Origin: Glutinoglossum americanum
Lineage: Eukaryota; Ascomycota; Geoglossomycetes; Geoglossales; Geoglossaceae
Assembly (NCBI GenBank): GCA_020080175.1
Contig: JAGHQL010000081.1
Span: forward strand, 50,249-114,248
Direction of reading: 5' to 3'
Length of the DNA: 64,000 nucleotides
The notes below the pieces were generated by a model, which did no database searches, was not told where the DNA came from, and saw nothing but the letters and a program-made list of their open reading frames with translations. The position numbers and the translations under genes are program-made. Of the stretch, positions 1-11,231 are shown piece by piece (within the stretch, counting starts at the first letter, position 1; the number at the start of each line of letters is the position of its first letter).

Positions 1-139
1 CTACAAGGATAAGGGGAAAATATATTCTATAGGGTAGGTTCAGTTATATCTTCTAGTTTGATCGAGAGAAGCGTCATAGTGTATCGCCTCCGCAGGACCT
101 GGGTGATTTAAAAACAAACCTCATATCTTACTCGGCCTT

Positions 140-1088
140 ATGACTTTCCTACTTGCTTCTATCGTTTTGTTCATAGTCCGGCACTGCCTTGGCCTGCGCG
201 AACGAATCCTAGGGCTAACACATCTTCATAGACAATTATCTACTACGCCTGTCTTTAGAGGCAGGAAGCTCGTCCTAAACTATACCAACGGCTCTCCATG
301 CGCCCCTCATGCATCTAGCTCATTTGAACGGCGAAAGAAAAATAAGGACCACAGCGAGAAAAAACCCCACAAGGATGAGGATAACAACAGTGATGGCGAG
401 GACAAGTCAAGCAAAAAGGAGCCAGTTACACGGAGAAAATCGACTCTAATTTCCCTTCTATGCGACCGCGATCCCCTGGCTCCTAAAGCCTCCGTCGCCT
501 TTATAGGCGCAAGCCCAGACGAATGCGCTTATTTCTTCGAGGCCCGCTCCTCAGCTGCTTGCGGGGGTGCCAGCGACTCGGAGCAGACATTAGGACCCGG
601 GGGAGTCTTCGGGATCATGTAAGCCTTAACTATACTGCTTGTCTTTTTGGCGTCATTTCTTGATTGGGTTAGATCCTAACGTGTTTCTTCATCAATGAAC
701 AGAGCGTTGACCGCATGTCTTGTCTACCTCATCGGAGGCTGCGTCTACCAACGCACGGTCATGCATGCTCGCGGCTGGCGCCAGCTGCCGAACTACAGCA
801 TGTGGGCTGGAATTGGCAGCTTTATTCGCGTAAGTGTGCTGATTCACCTTGGCCCTCCCGCGATTATATCCCGGACTCCAAGAAGAGCGTCCAAAGGAAG
901 GATAACTAACATCCCAAAACCCTCCACAGGATATCTTCATCATCTTGCTCTCCTCCTGCACGCGCTTCCTCCCTCGTCGCAACGGCTACAGAAACTTGCC
1001 CACCAGCATCGGCGGCAGTGGTAGACGTAGATCAGCAGATGCCGAGAATCGGTTGATTGACCAGTACGATGAAGAGTGGGAAGACTGA
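140..1088 (+). CDS. Mannose-6-phosphate-receptor-homology (MRH) membrane protein, 5' part missing
   Basis: Likely sorting receptor of the Golgi/endosome system, related to fungal Mrl1 and mammalian mannose-6-phosphate receptors. Joined exons are about 232-618, 703-829 and 930-1088. The first shows the C-terminal half of an MRH domain (FRGRKLVLNYTNGSPC, then a charged insert, then DECAYFFEARSSAAC) with several of the domain's cysteines. The join at 618/703 creates one membrane helix (about VFGIALTACLVYLIGG), followed by a cytosolic tail ending in acidic residues. A branch-like CTAAC and AG at 216-231 suggest that an upstream exon is spliced in at 232. The N-terminal half of the domain is not visible in bases 1-231, so the true start probably lies left of the window. 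The ATG at 140 opens a continuous frame and could give a short hydrophobic leader, but I think it is intronic. Family assignment is fairly sure; the start is not. Confidence 0.7.
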
Positions 1089-1833
1089 CCGTGAGGCAGG
1101 GCCTCTACATATCAAGCATATCTCATTTTTCTTGTGAGTGGTGACTGGCGTTTTCTTGGCAAATGGTTTTTTTTTTGGATTCTATTCTTGGATCAGGGCA
1201 GGGGATGGTATTACCTTTATCTATGGTGGGGGATGGGGGTATTATCTATATTACTTATGCATGGAGGATTGATGCTCGCACAGGGATTAGGCGTCCTTGT
1301 TCTATGGCACATCTTTTTTCGCGAATGTCTCTACTTCTTGTTAGAATAGGAAATTGATTCCATTTTCCCCATACTACGACGGCTCGATCCACCGGTAGAA
1401 CGTGCATTCCAACTTGAGATGTTGCTTGTTGCGCGGGGATTTTACGGTGTTTGTTATCCCTACTTATCTAATCCAGGGGTCTTAATAAATATACCTATCC
1501 CTTAGACGGAAATGGAGTGAAAGCGACCAATGGAGTTCGTAGGTCCGATCTGTGGGTTTCATTCTCTGGGTATGTACATCAGTATGGCTGAGGGAACATC
1601 CCCCTACCGCCCCCTAAGCAGAGCGCACTTTATATCCAGCCTCACTCTTTATCATTTTCCACTGTCCGCTCCCCCCGCCGCCCATAGTAGGTCGATGCTC
1701 GAGGGAAGCAATCCGGGTCCCCCCCATTAGGCGCCACTCTAATCGCCTCGCATAATTCCCTCGTGAAATCGTGTGGCAACAATTCTGTGTCCTCCCTCCA
1801 AATTGCAGGCCACGTAGACTTCGTACTATAGCA
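1089..1833. other. Intergenic, convergent 3' ends
   Basis: This stretch lies between the stops of the MRH gene and the BTB gene. It is T-rich with short open frames only, and I see no gene, RNA or repeat in it. Confidence 0.6.
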
Positions 1834-2295
1834 TTATGACGCTACCAAGAGCTGATGGAGCCCCGACTTCTCGTTGGTCTTCTGATACAGCCATCGAAGC
1901 GTCGCGTTCGAAGGCAACCACTCATCGTCCACAATCTTTATGTGGACAATGTCAATATTCATGAATTTCCTGATCCCCACCTTCTCTGCGGCGAGATAGA
2001 GATGGGGGAGGGTAGGAGCGACGTCGTCTGGAAATTCCAACTTGGTTAGGACCTCTAATGGGTCATCGCAGTATATCAATTCCACCAAAATCTCAAAGAT
2101 AACTGGTTCTGCGTCTTCGATAATCATCCAGACTTTCCTGGTTTCTTTGTGCTTTTCGTAGTATGATTTGACGAATTGCGACTTAGCACAGAGGATGTGT
2201 CCATGGACAAAGAATGTTTCCTGTTTGGGTTCACCCCTAACGACGAAGCCAATGAAGTAGCCATAGCCATTACTAGATGAGGAATATATTAGCAT
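1834..2295 (-). CDS. Small BTB/POZ-domain protein
   Basis: The predicted 153-residue protein has the core of a BTB/POZ dimerisation fold. It contains a strand ending FFVHGHILCAKSQF (the usual F-x-VH-x-x-ILC-x-x-S-x-F pattern), an acidic strand (IIEDAEP) and the helix FEILVELIYCDD. A helix LYLAAEKVGIRKF follows, as in fungal BTB proteins of unknown role. The first ATG in frame is at 2295. The frame stays open upstream to 2379, so an additional upstream exon cannot be excluded. Fungal genomes carry many such short BTB genes, often variable between strains. No substrate or partner can be inferred. Confidence 0.6.
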   Translation of the reverse strand: MLIYSSSSNGYGYFIGFVVRGEPKQETFFVHGHILCAKSQFVKSYYEKHKETRKVWMIIEDAEPVIFEILVELIYCDDPLEVLTKLEFPDDVAPTLPHLYLAAEKVGIRKFMNIDIVHIKIVDDEWLPSNATLRWLYQKTNEKSGLHQLLVAS

Positions 2296-3039
2296 AGCGG
2301 TACCAGAAAAGCCAAGAGCTTTCGCTGGATGAAGCCTACTTTGGTCGTGTTTTCTGGGCGGCCTCTCTGGCTTTCTCAACCGGCACGAGCTGGCTATGCT
2401 GTGGGTGAAGGCGAAGGGTTTACATCCCCAGGCGAGTTTTGCTTTATGTCGGCTTGCTCAGCAACCATATTTGGACTACCAGATCTACCTATCAGTGCCA
2501 AGAATAACGGAAGGAAACGGGGCAACCAGACCTCGTTGGTTAACAAGAATGATCTAGCTTGGGCGAGCAGAGGCGAAAAGTAAACTTAAGGAAGATGCGC
2601 AAGGAGAAAAGGTGAGTGTAAAGGCAGCAAGCTATCCCTATCATGCAAAGAGTGCGCGAAATATGCCTTAGTGATTGAATTGGAAAGCACAAAGTGACAC
2701 TGCAGGTGAACACCTAGTCGTGTAAAAGATGGCCGAGAAGGAATCTCGCGGTGTGAACTTTGAGGTGTAGGTGTATATCATTTGCTTAAAGCATGACTTA
2801 GTGATTTGTTCATATAGGACATGAAGGGTTTTGAAAGTGCATAGGTATAAGTGAGTTTTGATTCATGACAACCCGGAATATATCGTGGAAGCCAAGTCGC
2901 TGCAAACCCCCAACCCGTCTTTCCAAGAGTACAAGCGGCGCACTTACAAGTGCATGAGTATGTAATAACCAATTCACTACGCCAGAATTCCGTTTTGTAG
3001 CCATTAATATACCTCACAAATGTCTGCTTCGCAGGTAGT
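2296..3039. other. Intergenic
   Basis: This is upstream of the BTB gene and downstream of the FIT gene, both on the minus strand. I see no convincing gene, RNA or repeat here. Confidence 0.5.
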
Positions 3040-4105
3040 CTATACGTCAGGCATGCCGATGAGATTGCGCAAGGCCGGAACTCCTCGAGGGAGGAAATAG
3101 ACTGCAAAAATGCCAATGAGGGCGGTGACGAGTCCCGCGAGCTGTTGTGCATCTGTTAGTACATGTCGATGATATGTGGGAATTCCGGGAGTTGGATACT
3201 TTTTCTGACCAAGTATGGAAATATGCTGCTGTCATCAATAACATCCACCACCACAATAATATGACTACGAGGACCACTTTCACTCCCACACCCCACTCAC
3301 TTATATCTCGTGGCCGAGTCTCCTTTTCCGTCTTTTCATCCTCGACGCCCCTCACCTCTGCACTTGCCGCTCCTGCCCCACCCGCAACAACCCTTTCGTC
3401 TTTCAAGCCCGCTGTGTGCATTATCACATGTAACACCTCCAACCATAAGAGCGAACCTGCAAGAACAAGCAAGAATACATGCCCACTAAGGTCATATCCG
3501 CCTCGCCACTTGCCACCAGTAATCTTACAGGCAGCGCTCGAGAATAGCTGAAGCTTATCGGACGCTAAGTCTAGGTGTGTTGTTTCGAGTACACACTTCC
3601 CACCCGTGAGCGTAAATGCACGATCCATCAACGGCGGTCCAAAGAACCATTGTGTTACTACAATCCACCAACTTGTGACCAACAACCATCTGAGCACCGC
3701 ACGCATCCGCTTAGGAGCTAAGATTGCGGCACCTGGTGGGGCCACAGATGTATGTGAAAAGATAAAGATCAAGAAGGCAAGCGAGGTCCAAAACCACCCA
3801 ATCTTAACAAAGAGGAGATTGAAAAGATTGTGTTTCTGCGCGAAGTAGGAAGGCGCTAGATGAGATGGGTGCGATTGTGTAGAGGCATTGTAAGGAGCAG
3901 CGCGGGCAGACGGATCAAGGAGAGAGAAAAGAGACCCTATAACGAGGGTTGCTAGGTAGACCGAAAAGATGAAGGTCTCGATGGCGGTGGGCAGGTAGGG
4001 AGAACGACTGGCTGAAGTGGAGCTGAGAGTCGCAGGTCGAGGCTTATCTTTATATTCGAGATTAATGCCGCCGCCGTTTGGCTCCGAGGGCAAAGTAGTG
4101 GACAT
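3040..4105 (-). CDS. SCS3: FIT-family ER membrane protein (Scs3/FITM2 homologue)
   Basis: Endoplasmic-reticulum protein of the fat-storage-inducing transmembrane family, needed for normal lipid-droplet budding and phospholipid homeostasis. Animal FIT2 is reported to act as an acyl-CoA diphosphatase. Exons are 3200-4105 and 3040-3141 (335 residues), with a 58-base intron whose acceptor is the second AG after a TACTAAC branch. Several membrane helices are visible (about residues 42-62, 97-117, 137-156, 207-229, 274-295 and the last exon). The two family histidines are present: His209 in LSGHVFLL and His297 in YFHTWSEK. The spliced C-terminus reads SEKLAGLVTALIGIF, as expected for the last helix. 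A variable Glu/Lys-rich loop lies at about 236-266. A CACGTG palindrome is at 4250-4255, about 145 bases upstream of the start. Confidence 0.9.
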
Positions 4106-4505
4106 GTCTGAATTGCTACGACATAAGATCGGGTAGAGAAGAGTTTTTTTTTCGTAGAGAATTGACGGGGTCGGGTCACAAGTTCAAAAACCGTAGCTCG
4201 GGAGGCAAAAGGTATGACGTTGACGCTTTTGTCGCAGAATATCGATGATCACGTGCACCGCTACATTTTGACCAGCGACTGGGTGACCTTTTATTCTAAA
4301 AATCAAGCCAGACTAGTTTTCTACTGATGACTCCCTTCGTTTTTAGGGACATGGGCAAGTCCTTCAACAAGGGCACTTCCGAATTCCCACTACCCTTTCT
4401 AAATTGCATCTTATTCCCGCAATGGATGCACTGTCTTTCGAAGCAATTAAAACCCAACACAAAACATAGCATCGTCACAACTATCATAGGCGCCACCGGT
4501 TCCAT
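4106..4505. other. Intergenic between FIT start and PheRS stop
   Basis: About 400 bases that should hold the FIT promoter. The only motif I note is the E-box-like CACGTG at 4250-4255. Confidence 0.5.
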
Positions 4506-6835
4506 CTACAGGAAAACCTCTACATTCATCTCCAAAGTACTGACGGGGTACTTCAGCTCGAATTTTTCTAGGACAGTAGGGTGAAGGCTATTGATTCGTT
4601 AGCAGGGTCTCGTGGCAAGCTACCCGTACCAACAAGCCCTTAATCACGTTATAGACTTACATGCCAAATACGCCAACAACCTGCTCCTTTCCATTTAAAC
4701 GCAAATGGATGGCAGCTGCATGGCCGGGGAAGAATGTCGGGTCTGCTGAAAGTCAACCGCCTGCTGCCTAGCCAAAACCGTAAGGGGATTGCTCACCATC
4801 AACCTCTTCAATCCAATACCCGTCGACTTTAGTACCCCCCAGTCCTTCCTCGTGCGTGAGAAAAGCGTTTTTTAGCATCAACATAATTCTATCCAGCAAC
4901 CCATGCACAACTTCAAATCCACTTGTCTTACCGTACCAAGCAGCTGCGAAGTGTCTCTCGTTCCTGCTCCTGCGTTCTAAACTCATATCTTTGAACGCCA
5001 CATCCGAAACCTCGAAAACTTTGATTGGCACACTATGGTGTTTATTTTCTTTAATTGTCTTGAGGAGTCCTGGGATTAGTGAGGTTCTGACGACTTGGTA
5101 CTCCGCGGTCTTTGGGTTCGCAAGCTTGACGGCGGTATTGCCGTCATCTTTCCGGTTTAGCCAAGCGAAATTTTCATCATGAGAACACAGAATCAGGGGC
5201 ATGACTTCGCTCCAACCGGCCATGGCCGCTTCCATTCGTACGATATCGGTAAGTTTGTTTACCATCAAAGGCTGCGCGATCGTGCCAGACTTTCCTGGGA
5301 AAGTCCTCTTCAAGTTGTTAAACCCATAGGCGATTGCAACGTCCTCCATGATGTCGCATTGGTGCAGCACGTCTGCCCGGGTAATGGGAACATGAACATC
5401 GATGAGATCCCGGGAAGATTTCGAAGGCCTCGCGTTGTGAGACATACGTTTGAGGAGTTTGCAAATCTCGTCTGGGGTGAGAGAGAGGCCACAGCACGCA
5501 TTTATATAGGATACTTCTGCCTGTGTCTTGCGGGGGGTAAGGTTAGGTGCTTCGCGGGATTCGTGATTATGTGGAGAGATGATTTTAATTGGCTCTACCC
5601 TATAAAAATATTAGATGTGCCTAATAAAGCTGTTGTTGTGGCGTGATCTTATAATAACATACGCAAAAGCCTCTCCACAGTACTGTGAAAACATAGCAAC
5701 CATGATGTTGTTGACTATTTCTACCTTCGTCTTGTCTAATGCCGTAATTTCCATAAAGACATTTTTGGTATTGAGAGAGATCTTCGAGTGATCTCCATTG
5801 ATAATCGGTGGTAAGGAGCAGACAGTCCGGCGCGAATCGTAGATAACCGGATAAACGGGCGAATCTCTAATTATATGTAGAAATTTGCTAAGATGTTTGT
5901 CATTCTAGAGCAATCAATAGTCAGCTTACTCTTAGGAGGTGTGCACAATAGGGATAATATACTTCATAGAATCTCATGAGCTCTGCACCATTCATCTCCT
6001 TTTGGCGGTTCAGAGGCACGAAACTTATTTTCTCTGGTGGCAACGCCTCGTAAGTGAAAGGGCCTTTGAGCGTATCCAAGTCATGCGTTCCGATCGATAC
6101 TAGAGTTCTCTGCCTAGCGAGATTCTGATGGAGCTTGTCCTGGAGAGTAATGAAGGACTCATAACGCTCCGGCGTGAACATGATATTTCTTAGGACTGCT
6201 CCTGAGACGTAAGGGCGTATCCGTGAAGTCTATCCGAAATAGTCAGCTTGTAGCGTCCCAATTTGACATGGTTTATGTCCTTACCTCCTCGCGAACAATG
6301 ATACTCTGAAGTTCCCCGTTTGGCGGGGTAGCAAGTCGATAATTTGGAGCTTGGACCTTGCCGCGGAAGATGTTAAGCATGAGGGAGATTCCTTCGAAGC
6401 AGAGCATGTCATATCTATGTTTGCAACTTAGCTCCAGCACATGGTCTCAAAATAGTGTAGCTGATTTCGCGGGCCATACCTGTTTGCTGGTATTTCGATC
6501 TTCAGCTGCGCTGGCTCCTGCTTGCCATCCACTATCGGCCTCTCATTGTTCGACGTCTAGTTTTTTTCAGCAATTTCGAACTTCACCAGATTCCCCAAGC
6601 TGTCGCACATCTTCATCAAGTTCAATTCCTATCGGCATCAAATTAGCGACCGAAGGAGACGCCGGTACAGATTATACCAACCAAACTCAAAGCACAGCTC
6701 GTCGAACTCATCCGTGGTATAACTATATTCGCAAGAACAATTAATTAGCAGTTATCTTTGCAATAGCGAGGGGGTTGCTTACTCCTGACCAAGGGCTTTG
6801 AACAGGCCAGCTTTGTCCACTGCAATCGTAGGCAT
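4506..6835 (-). CDS. FRS1: Cytosolic phenylalanyl-tRNA synthetase beta subunit
   Basis: Beta subunit of the alpha2-beta2 enzyme that charges tRNA-Phe in the cytosol. Ten exons: 6783-6835, 6682-6722, 6609-6628, 6480-6556, 6285-6414, 5963-6229, 5663-5904, 4797-5599, 4661-4745, 4506-4587. They join without frame breaks to 599 residues, the usual size. The start [15 protein letters not shown] is typical. Then come [16 protein letters not shown], the B3/B4 region with [20 protein letters not shown] and [14 protein letters not shown], the B5 domain ([20 protein letters not shown]), and the catalytic-like domain with [17 protein letters not shown]. It ends in [15 protein letters not shown]. Exon 3 is only 20 bases, and the exon 2 donor is a weak GTTGGT. 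It is divergent from the PP2A-A gene across about 710 bases. Confidence 0.95.
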
Positions 6836-7544
6836 TCTCAAATTTGTTCAGTCTGTTATATAGCTCAACCACCCTATTTGCAAAAGAGAAAAATAAATAA
6901 ATAGGCCACCGTAGTGGAACGCCTGGAAAGTCACGAAGCTATTTGCTTGGCTTGTTGGTTTTGGTGGGGTGCAATGCGAAAAGTCGGTGGATTTGATAGA
7001 CACAAGCCACAGTGTGGCTTAGATACCTTATTTCAGGCCGCCAACCCCTCCCACTATCACCAGCAGCTACGAACTATTTTCATAACTCAGGATAAAGGGA
7101 ATTACTGTAGAGTTGCAACTGAGTAACTTGCTCCAATCAATCACTCCCAAAACATCCTTCCTGTTGTGAATAACAACCGAGATAGAGGTTCTCCACTGGT
7201 TTTTTCCGCGCGTTTACGCCCAAACCCTGCTTGTTCCACCATCAATATCAACCATCTCATCACAACATCCCCGCGACCTTGGTGCCCGACGTCAGAAAGA
7301 CACATCTACAGTACGCTCGGTAAACAGCAGTCTGTGGACGATAGAGCGCCAACCTATTCCTCCTTTGACACGAACACACTAGTGTCGCCGACCTATTGCC
7401 AATTTGGGAGAACGCGGCTCTTAGCCCGCCAGCAGACCGGTTGATAATCGATCCATTTTTGAGACTTGTTAATACTGAACGCGTTTATATTACTACTACC
7501 CGCCTCCACAACGCCTCTAGCAGAAGGACCAATATCAGAACACC
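6836..7544. other. Divergent promoter region FRS1 / PP2A-A
   Basis: Shared upstream region of two housekeeping genes read in opposite directions. Short open frames are present, but none is convincing. Confidence 0.5.
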
Positions 7545-9855
7545 ATGACAGACCAGGCACAGAATGACGAACTGTACCCTATTGCTGTTCTCATTGACGA
7601 ACTTAAAGTAGGTTTCTGTTGTGGCTAGCGGAGCACTCACTCGAAGCATTCAACAGCTGCTGATTAAGTCCCGCAGCATGATGACGTACTCTTACGACTG
7701 AATGCTATCAGGCGCCTATCCACCATTGCTCTGGCGTTGGGCGCGGAACGTACAAGGGAAGAACTGATTCCGTTCTTAGACGGTTAGTAGATGTTGGGTT
7801 CATAACTTATTCTGCGTGCCCTCATTAGTCTTCCATATACTGATTCTTCCTTCAGAATCAGTCGAGGACGAAGACGAGGTCCTGACAGCACTAAGTGACG
7901 AGCTCGGGGGTTTCGTGGAATACGTTGGAGGTCCGGAGTATGGCCACGTCCTTCTCTCGCCTCTAGAGAACCTTGCAGCCATCGAGGAGCCCCTAGTACG
8001 AGAGAAGGCAAGTATGGTCTCAGCTGCTATCAAACAGCTCCAAGTCCACTAATTTCCAACAGGCCGTCGAGTCCCTCAATAAGATATGCGAACAATTATC
8101 TCAACAACAGGTAGAGGAATTCTTCATACCTCTCGTGGTCCGTTTGTCGAAAGCCGACTGGTTTACCTCGAAAATATCTGCTACCGGCTTATATAATGTC
8201 CCCTATGGCAAAGCCACGCCGCCCTCCCAAGAAGGGTTGCGACAACAATTCGGGCATCTCGTTCACGACGAAACCCCCATGGTTCGTCGACAAGCCGCAA
8301 ATAATCTCGCAAAATTTGTCAAGGAAATGCCCGCAACAATTGTGGTTGAGGAAATGATTCCCCTATTCCAGCACCTTGCAAGCGACGACCAAGACAGTGT
8401 ACGGTTATTGACAGTCGATATCCTTATTGCTATTGCCGAAGTGGTTCCTAAGGAACAACAGTCCAGTCATGGAGTTTTGCTGACATCTCTACGGAGCCTA
8501 TTTGGCGACAAGAGCTGGAGGGTACGGTACATGGTTGCAGACAGATTTGAGAAGGTCAGAGTCCAATTAAGCCCGCGTGAACCAAACTAACGGAGCACTC
8601 TTTAGATCGCAAAAGCTGTGGACGAAGAAGTTGTCACACGCGACCTAGTTCCGGCATTTGTAAAGTTATTGAAAGATACAGAGGCTGAGGTACGAACGGC
8701 AATTGCGGGGCAAATTCCAGGTGCGCAAGTCTATTTGTGGGCTACCTGAACAACAGAACTTACTTATATATGAAAGGGTTTTGCGGCTTACTTGATCGGG
8801 AAACCCTTCTCAACGAAATCATGACCAGTGTTGAAGACCTAGTATCAGATTCATCGCAACACGTGCGGGCCGCTCTTGGAACTCAGATCAGTGGTCTTGC
8901 ACCTATCCTGGGCAAAGAAGAGTAAGCCGCGAGTCAAGAGTATGCATAGAATTATTTGCTGACACGAAACCTTTCTAGAACAATTTCGCATCTGTTGCCC
9001 ATGTTTTTACAGATGCTCAAGGATGAGTTCCCTGACGTCCGACTCCATATCATCTCGAAGCTTGAATTAGTTAACAAAGGTAACCCCAAGTCCTCGTACC
9101 CCTAAAGTTAAACACTAACGGTCATAGTAATCGGTATTGAGCTACTTTCACAGTCACTTCTTCCAGCAATTGTTCAGCTTGCCGAAGATAAACAGTGGCG
9201 TGTTCGTCTCGCCATAATTGAATATATCCCTCTGCTGGCTAGCCAGCTCGGCGTCAAGTTCTTCGATGAGAAGCTTGGCACGCTGTGTATGAGCTGGCTA
9301 GGAGACACGGTCTTCTCAATTCGCGAAGCAGCCACACAGAACCTCAAGAAGTTGACCGAGGTATTTGGTGTAGAATGGGCAAGGTCTACCATAATCCCTA
9401 AGGTCATGGCCATGGGTTCACACCCAAACTATCTCTATCGAATGACTACGTGCTTCGCAATCTCGGTAATCCCTTTCACCTTTTTGAAAGCCATCGACTT
9501 GCTAACATTGTTCTCTTAGACCCTTGCCACGGCCATCAACCTTCAAGTCATTGAAGAATTTATTCTGCCAATGATGAATCAACTCATCTCAGATGAGATA
9601 CCCAATATCCGATTCAACGTCGCAAAATCCTATCAAGTCCTAATTGACGTCCTTAAAAGGCTCCCCGCCGATACCACCATCCTCGCTATAGAAAAATCAG
9701 AAGGACCACCCCCAGCAGCCTCGCCGCGAGGCCTCGAGCTTGTGCAGCAACAGATCCTTCCAAACCTAGTGAAACTGCAGCAAGATGATGATGTGGATGT
9801 GCGGTATTTCGCAACAACGGCGGCAAGTTCGGTAGTGGATGCCATGCATACATAG
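7545..9855 (+). CDS. TPD3: Protein phosphatase 2A scaffold subunit A (PR65/Tpd3)
   Basis: Scaffold of the PP2A heterotrimer, which holds the catalytic C subunit and a regulatory B subunit. Nine exons (7545-7607, 7677-7782, 7856-8007, 8063-8554, 8606-8720, 8777-8921, 8979-9079, 9128-9465, 9520-9855) give 615 residues, close to the family's roughly 590-630. The protein is a continuous array of HEAT repeats. Recognisable blocks include [54 protein letters not shown] and the C-terminal [14 protein letters not shown]. The third intron has a GC donor (GCAAGT) at 8008, which the reading frame requires to join REK to AVESL. The second half contains a small Pro/Ala insert ([10 protein letters not shown]), also common in fungal copies. 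Confidence 0.96.
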
Positions 9856-10374
9856 CCCCAAAGAGTTTCGTTGTTTAATTTTGATGTCTGCGGTCCGAGG
9901 GAAAAGTCCTTCTGGTTCGATTTCGAACGAAACCTGTTTACTTAGAATATCACGATGAAATACCTGCATAAACCATTCTTCCTCCTGCTTTTTCTCTCCG
10001 TGGCGTTAGTTCTCTCAAGCAGAAAACGGAAAAGCTCAAGAGGTGGATGAGTTCTTCTAGATCTTTGAGCATCGGGAAGCAGCTAAAGACAGGCACACGT
10101 CTGAGGTAAGATGGTGGTACATCTCAAGTTGAGTGATTTGGAGGACCTCTTCCTGTGGTCACTGAGCAGCGAGCATTAAGCTCTAGGTTCCATCATCCAG
10201 TTCAACCTAAAAGTAATCGTAACTCGAATTTGTAAATCGTCTTGTCCCTAGTAGCCTCAAGCGACCCTCGATTCAAAAACTTGTAGTTTATATAATTAGC
10301 GGACTGTCTTGAGCGTGCCGCTTGTTAAATTCATACATCTATACCGAAACTCTTAGCGGAGGTCCCAAAAAACA
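9856..10374. other. Intergenic PP2A-A to EFM4
   Basis: 3' region of the PP2A-A gene and promoter of EFM4. I see no further gene. Confidence 0.5.
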
Positions 10375-11222
10375 ATGGCTGGGACCACCGAGAGCGAACC
10401 ACTCCAACCAAGCCAACTCGGCACAAAAGACTAGTAAAAATGCTTTTCCCCAAAGTTCCTCCTAAAATCCGGTGACTAACTGTACTCTTTCCTGCAGCTG
10501 GGACTCCACTTACACATCTGAGATCTCAAACTTCACTACCAACCCCGCTGACGAGGGAACAATTTGGTTCTCGGATTCCGCTGCTGAAGAAAAAATACTA
10601 GCCTACCTAACATCTGAGCCTACCATACCGTCGCCAGCGACATGGCTAGATCTTGGTACAGGAAATGGACATCTCCTATTCCTCCTACGGGAGACCCTCG
10701 CAGATGAGGGCAAAGAGGAAGACACACTAGTTGGTGTGGATTACTCAGATAAAAGCATTGAGCTGGCTAAGTCGATTGCAAAGGAACGAGGACTGGGGGA
10801 GAGCGATGTGCAGTTTGTAATATGGGACATCACGCACGACGAGCCAAGTGTGTCTTGGGCACCCAGGGAAGGGTTTGACGTCATCCTGGACAAGGGAACT
10901 TTTGATGCAGTCTCTCTCAGCGAGGAGGCTGGGAGAGACGGGCGAGCAGCGTTGGAAAGATATGGACTGAGGGTGGCAGAGCTGATAAAGCGGGGTGGCC
11001 TATTTCTGATAACAAGCTGTAATTGGACGGAGGATGAGCTTAAAGGAATATTCGAGGCCAGCGGAAGTGAGTTTAATTATGATCATTTGGGAGATTAGCG
11101 TTGACCACAGAACAGAACTCTCTTACCATTTAGCAATCAAGTATCCATCCTTCACCTTTGGTGGGAAGAGGGGACAGACCATATCGTCCGTCTGCTTTCG
11201 GCGGAAACTGGAAGAAGTATGA
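10375..11222 (+). CDS. EFM4: Protein-lysine methyltransferase EFM4 (eEF1A methyltransferase)
   Basis: S-adenosylmethionine-dependent methyltransferase; yeast Efm4 methylates a lysine of elongation factor eEF1A in the cytosol. Exons 10375-10433, 10498-11066 and 11134-11222 give 238 residues. Features in order: the family start LGTKDYWDSTYTSEI (formed across the first splice), the SAM-binding motif I LDLGTGNGHLLF, the acidic loop VGVDYSDKSIELA, the post-motif VQFVIWDITHDE, and DVILDKGTFDAVSLS. The C-terminus is IKYPSFTFGGKRGQT, ending FRRKLEEV. The last join uses a GTGAGT donor; without it the frame runs into a stop after only six codons of intron. It is convergent with the next methyltransferase gene, with only 9 bases between stop codons. 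Confidence 0.93.
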
Positions 11223-11231
11223 AGAGTGATT

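Noticed and set aside
2778-3152. 124-codon minus-strand frame at the 3' end of the FIT gene
   Set aside because: It is a different frame over the FIT last exon; the spliced frame gives the conserved final helix.
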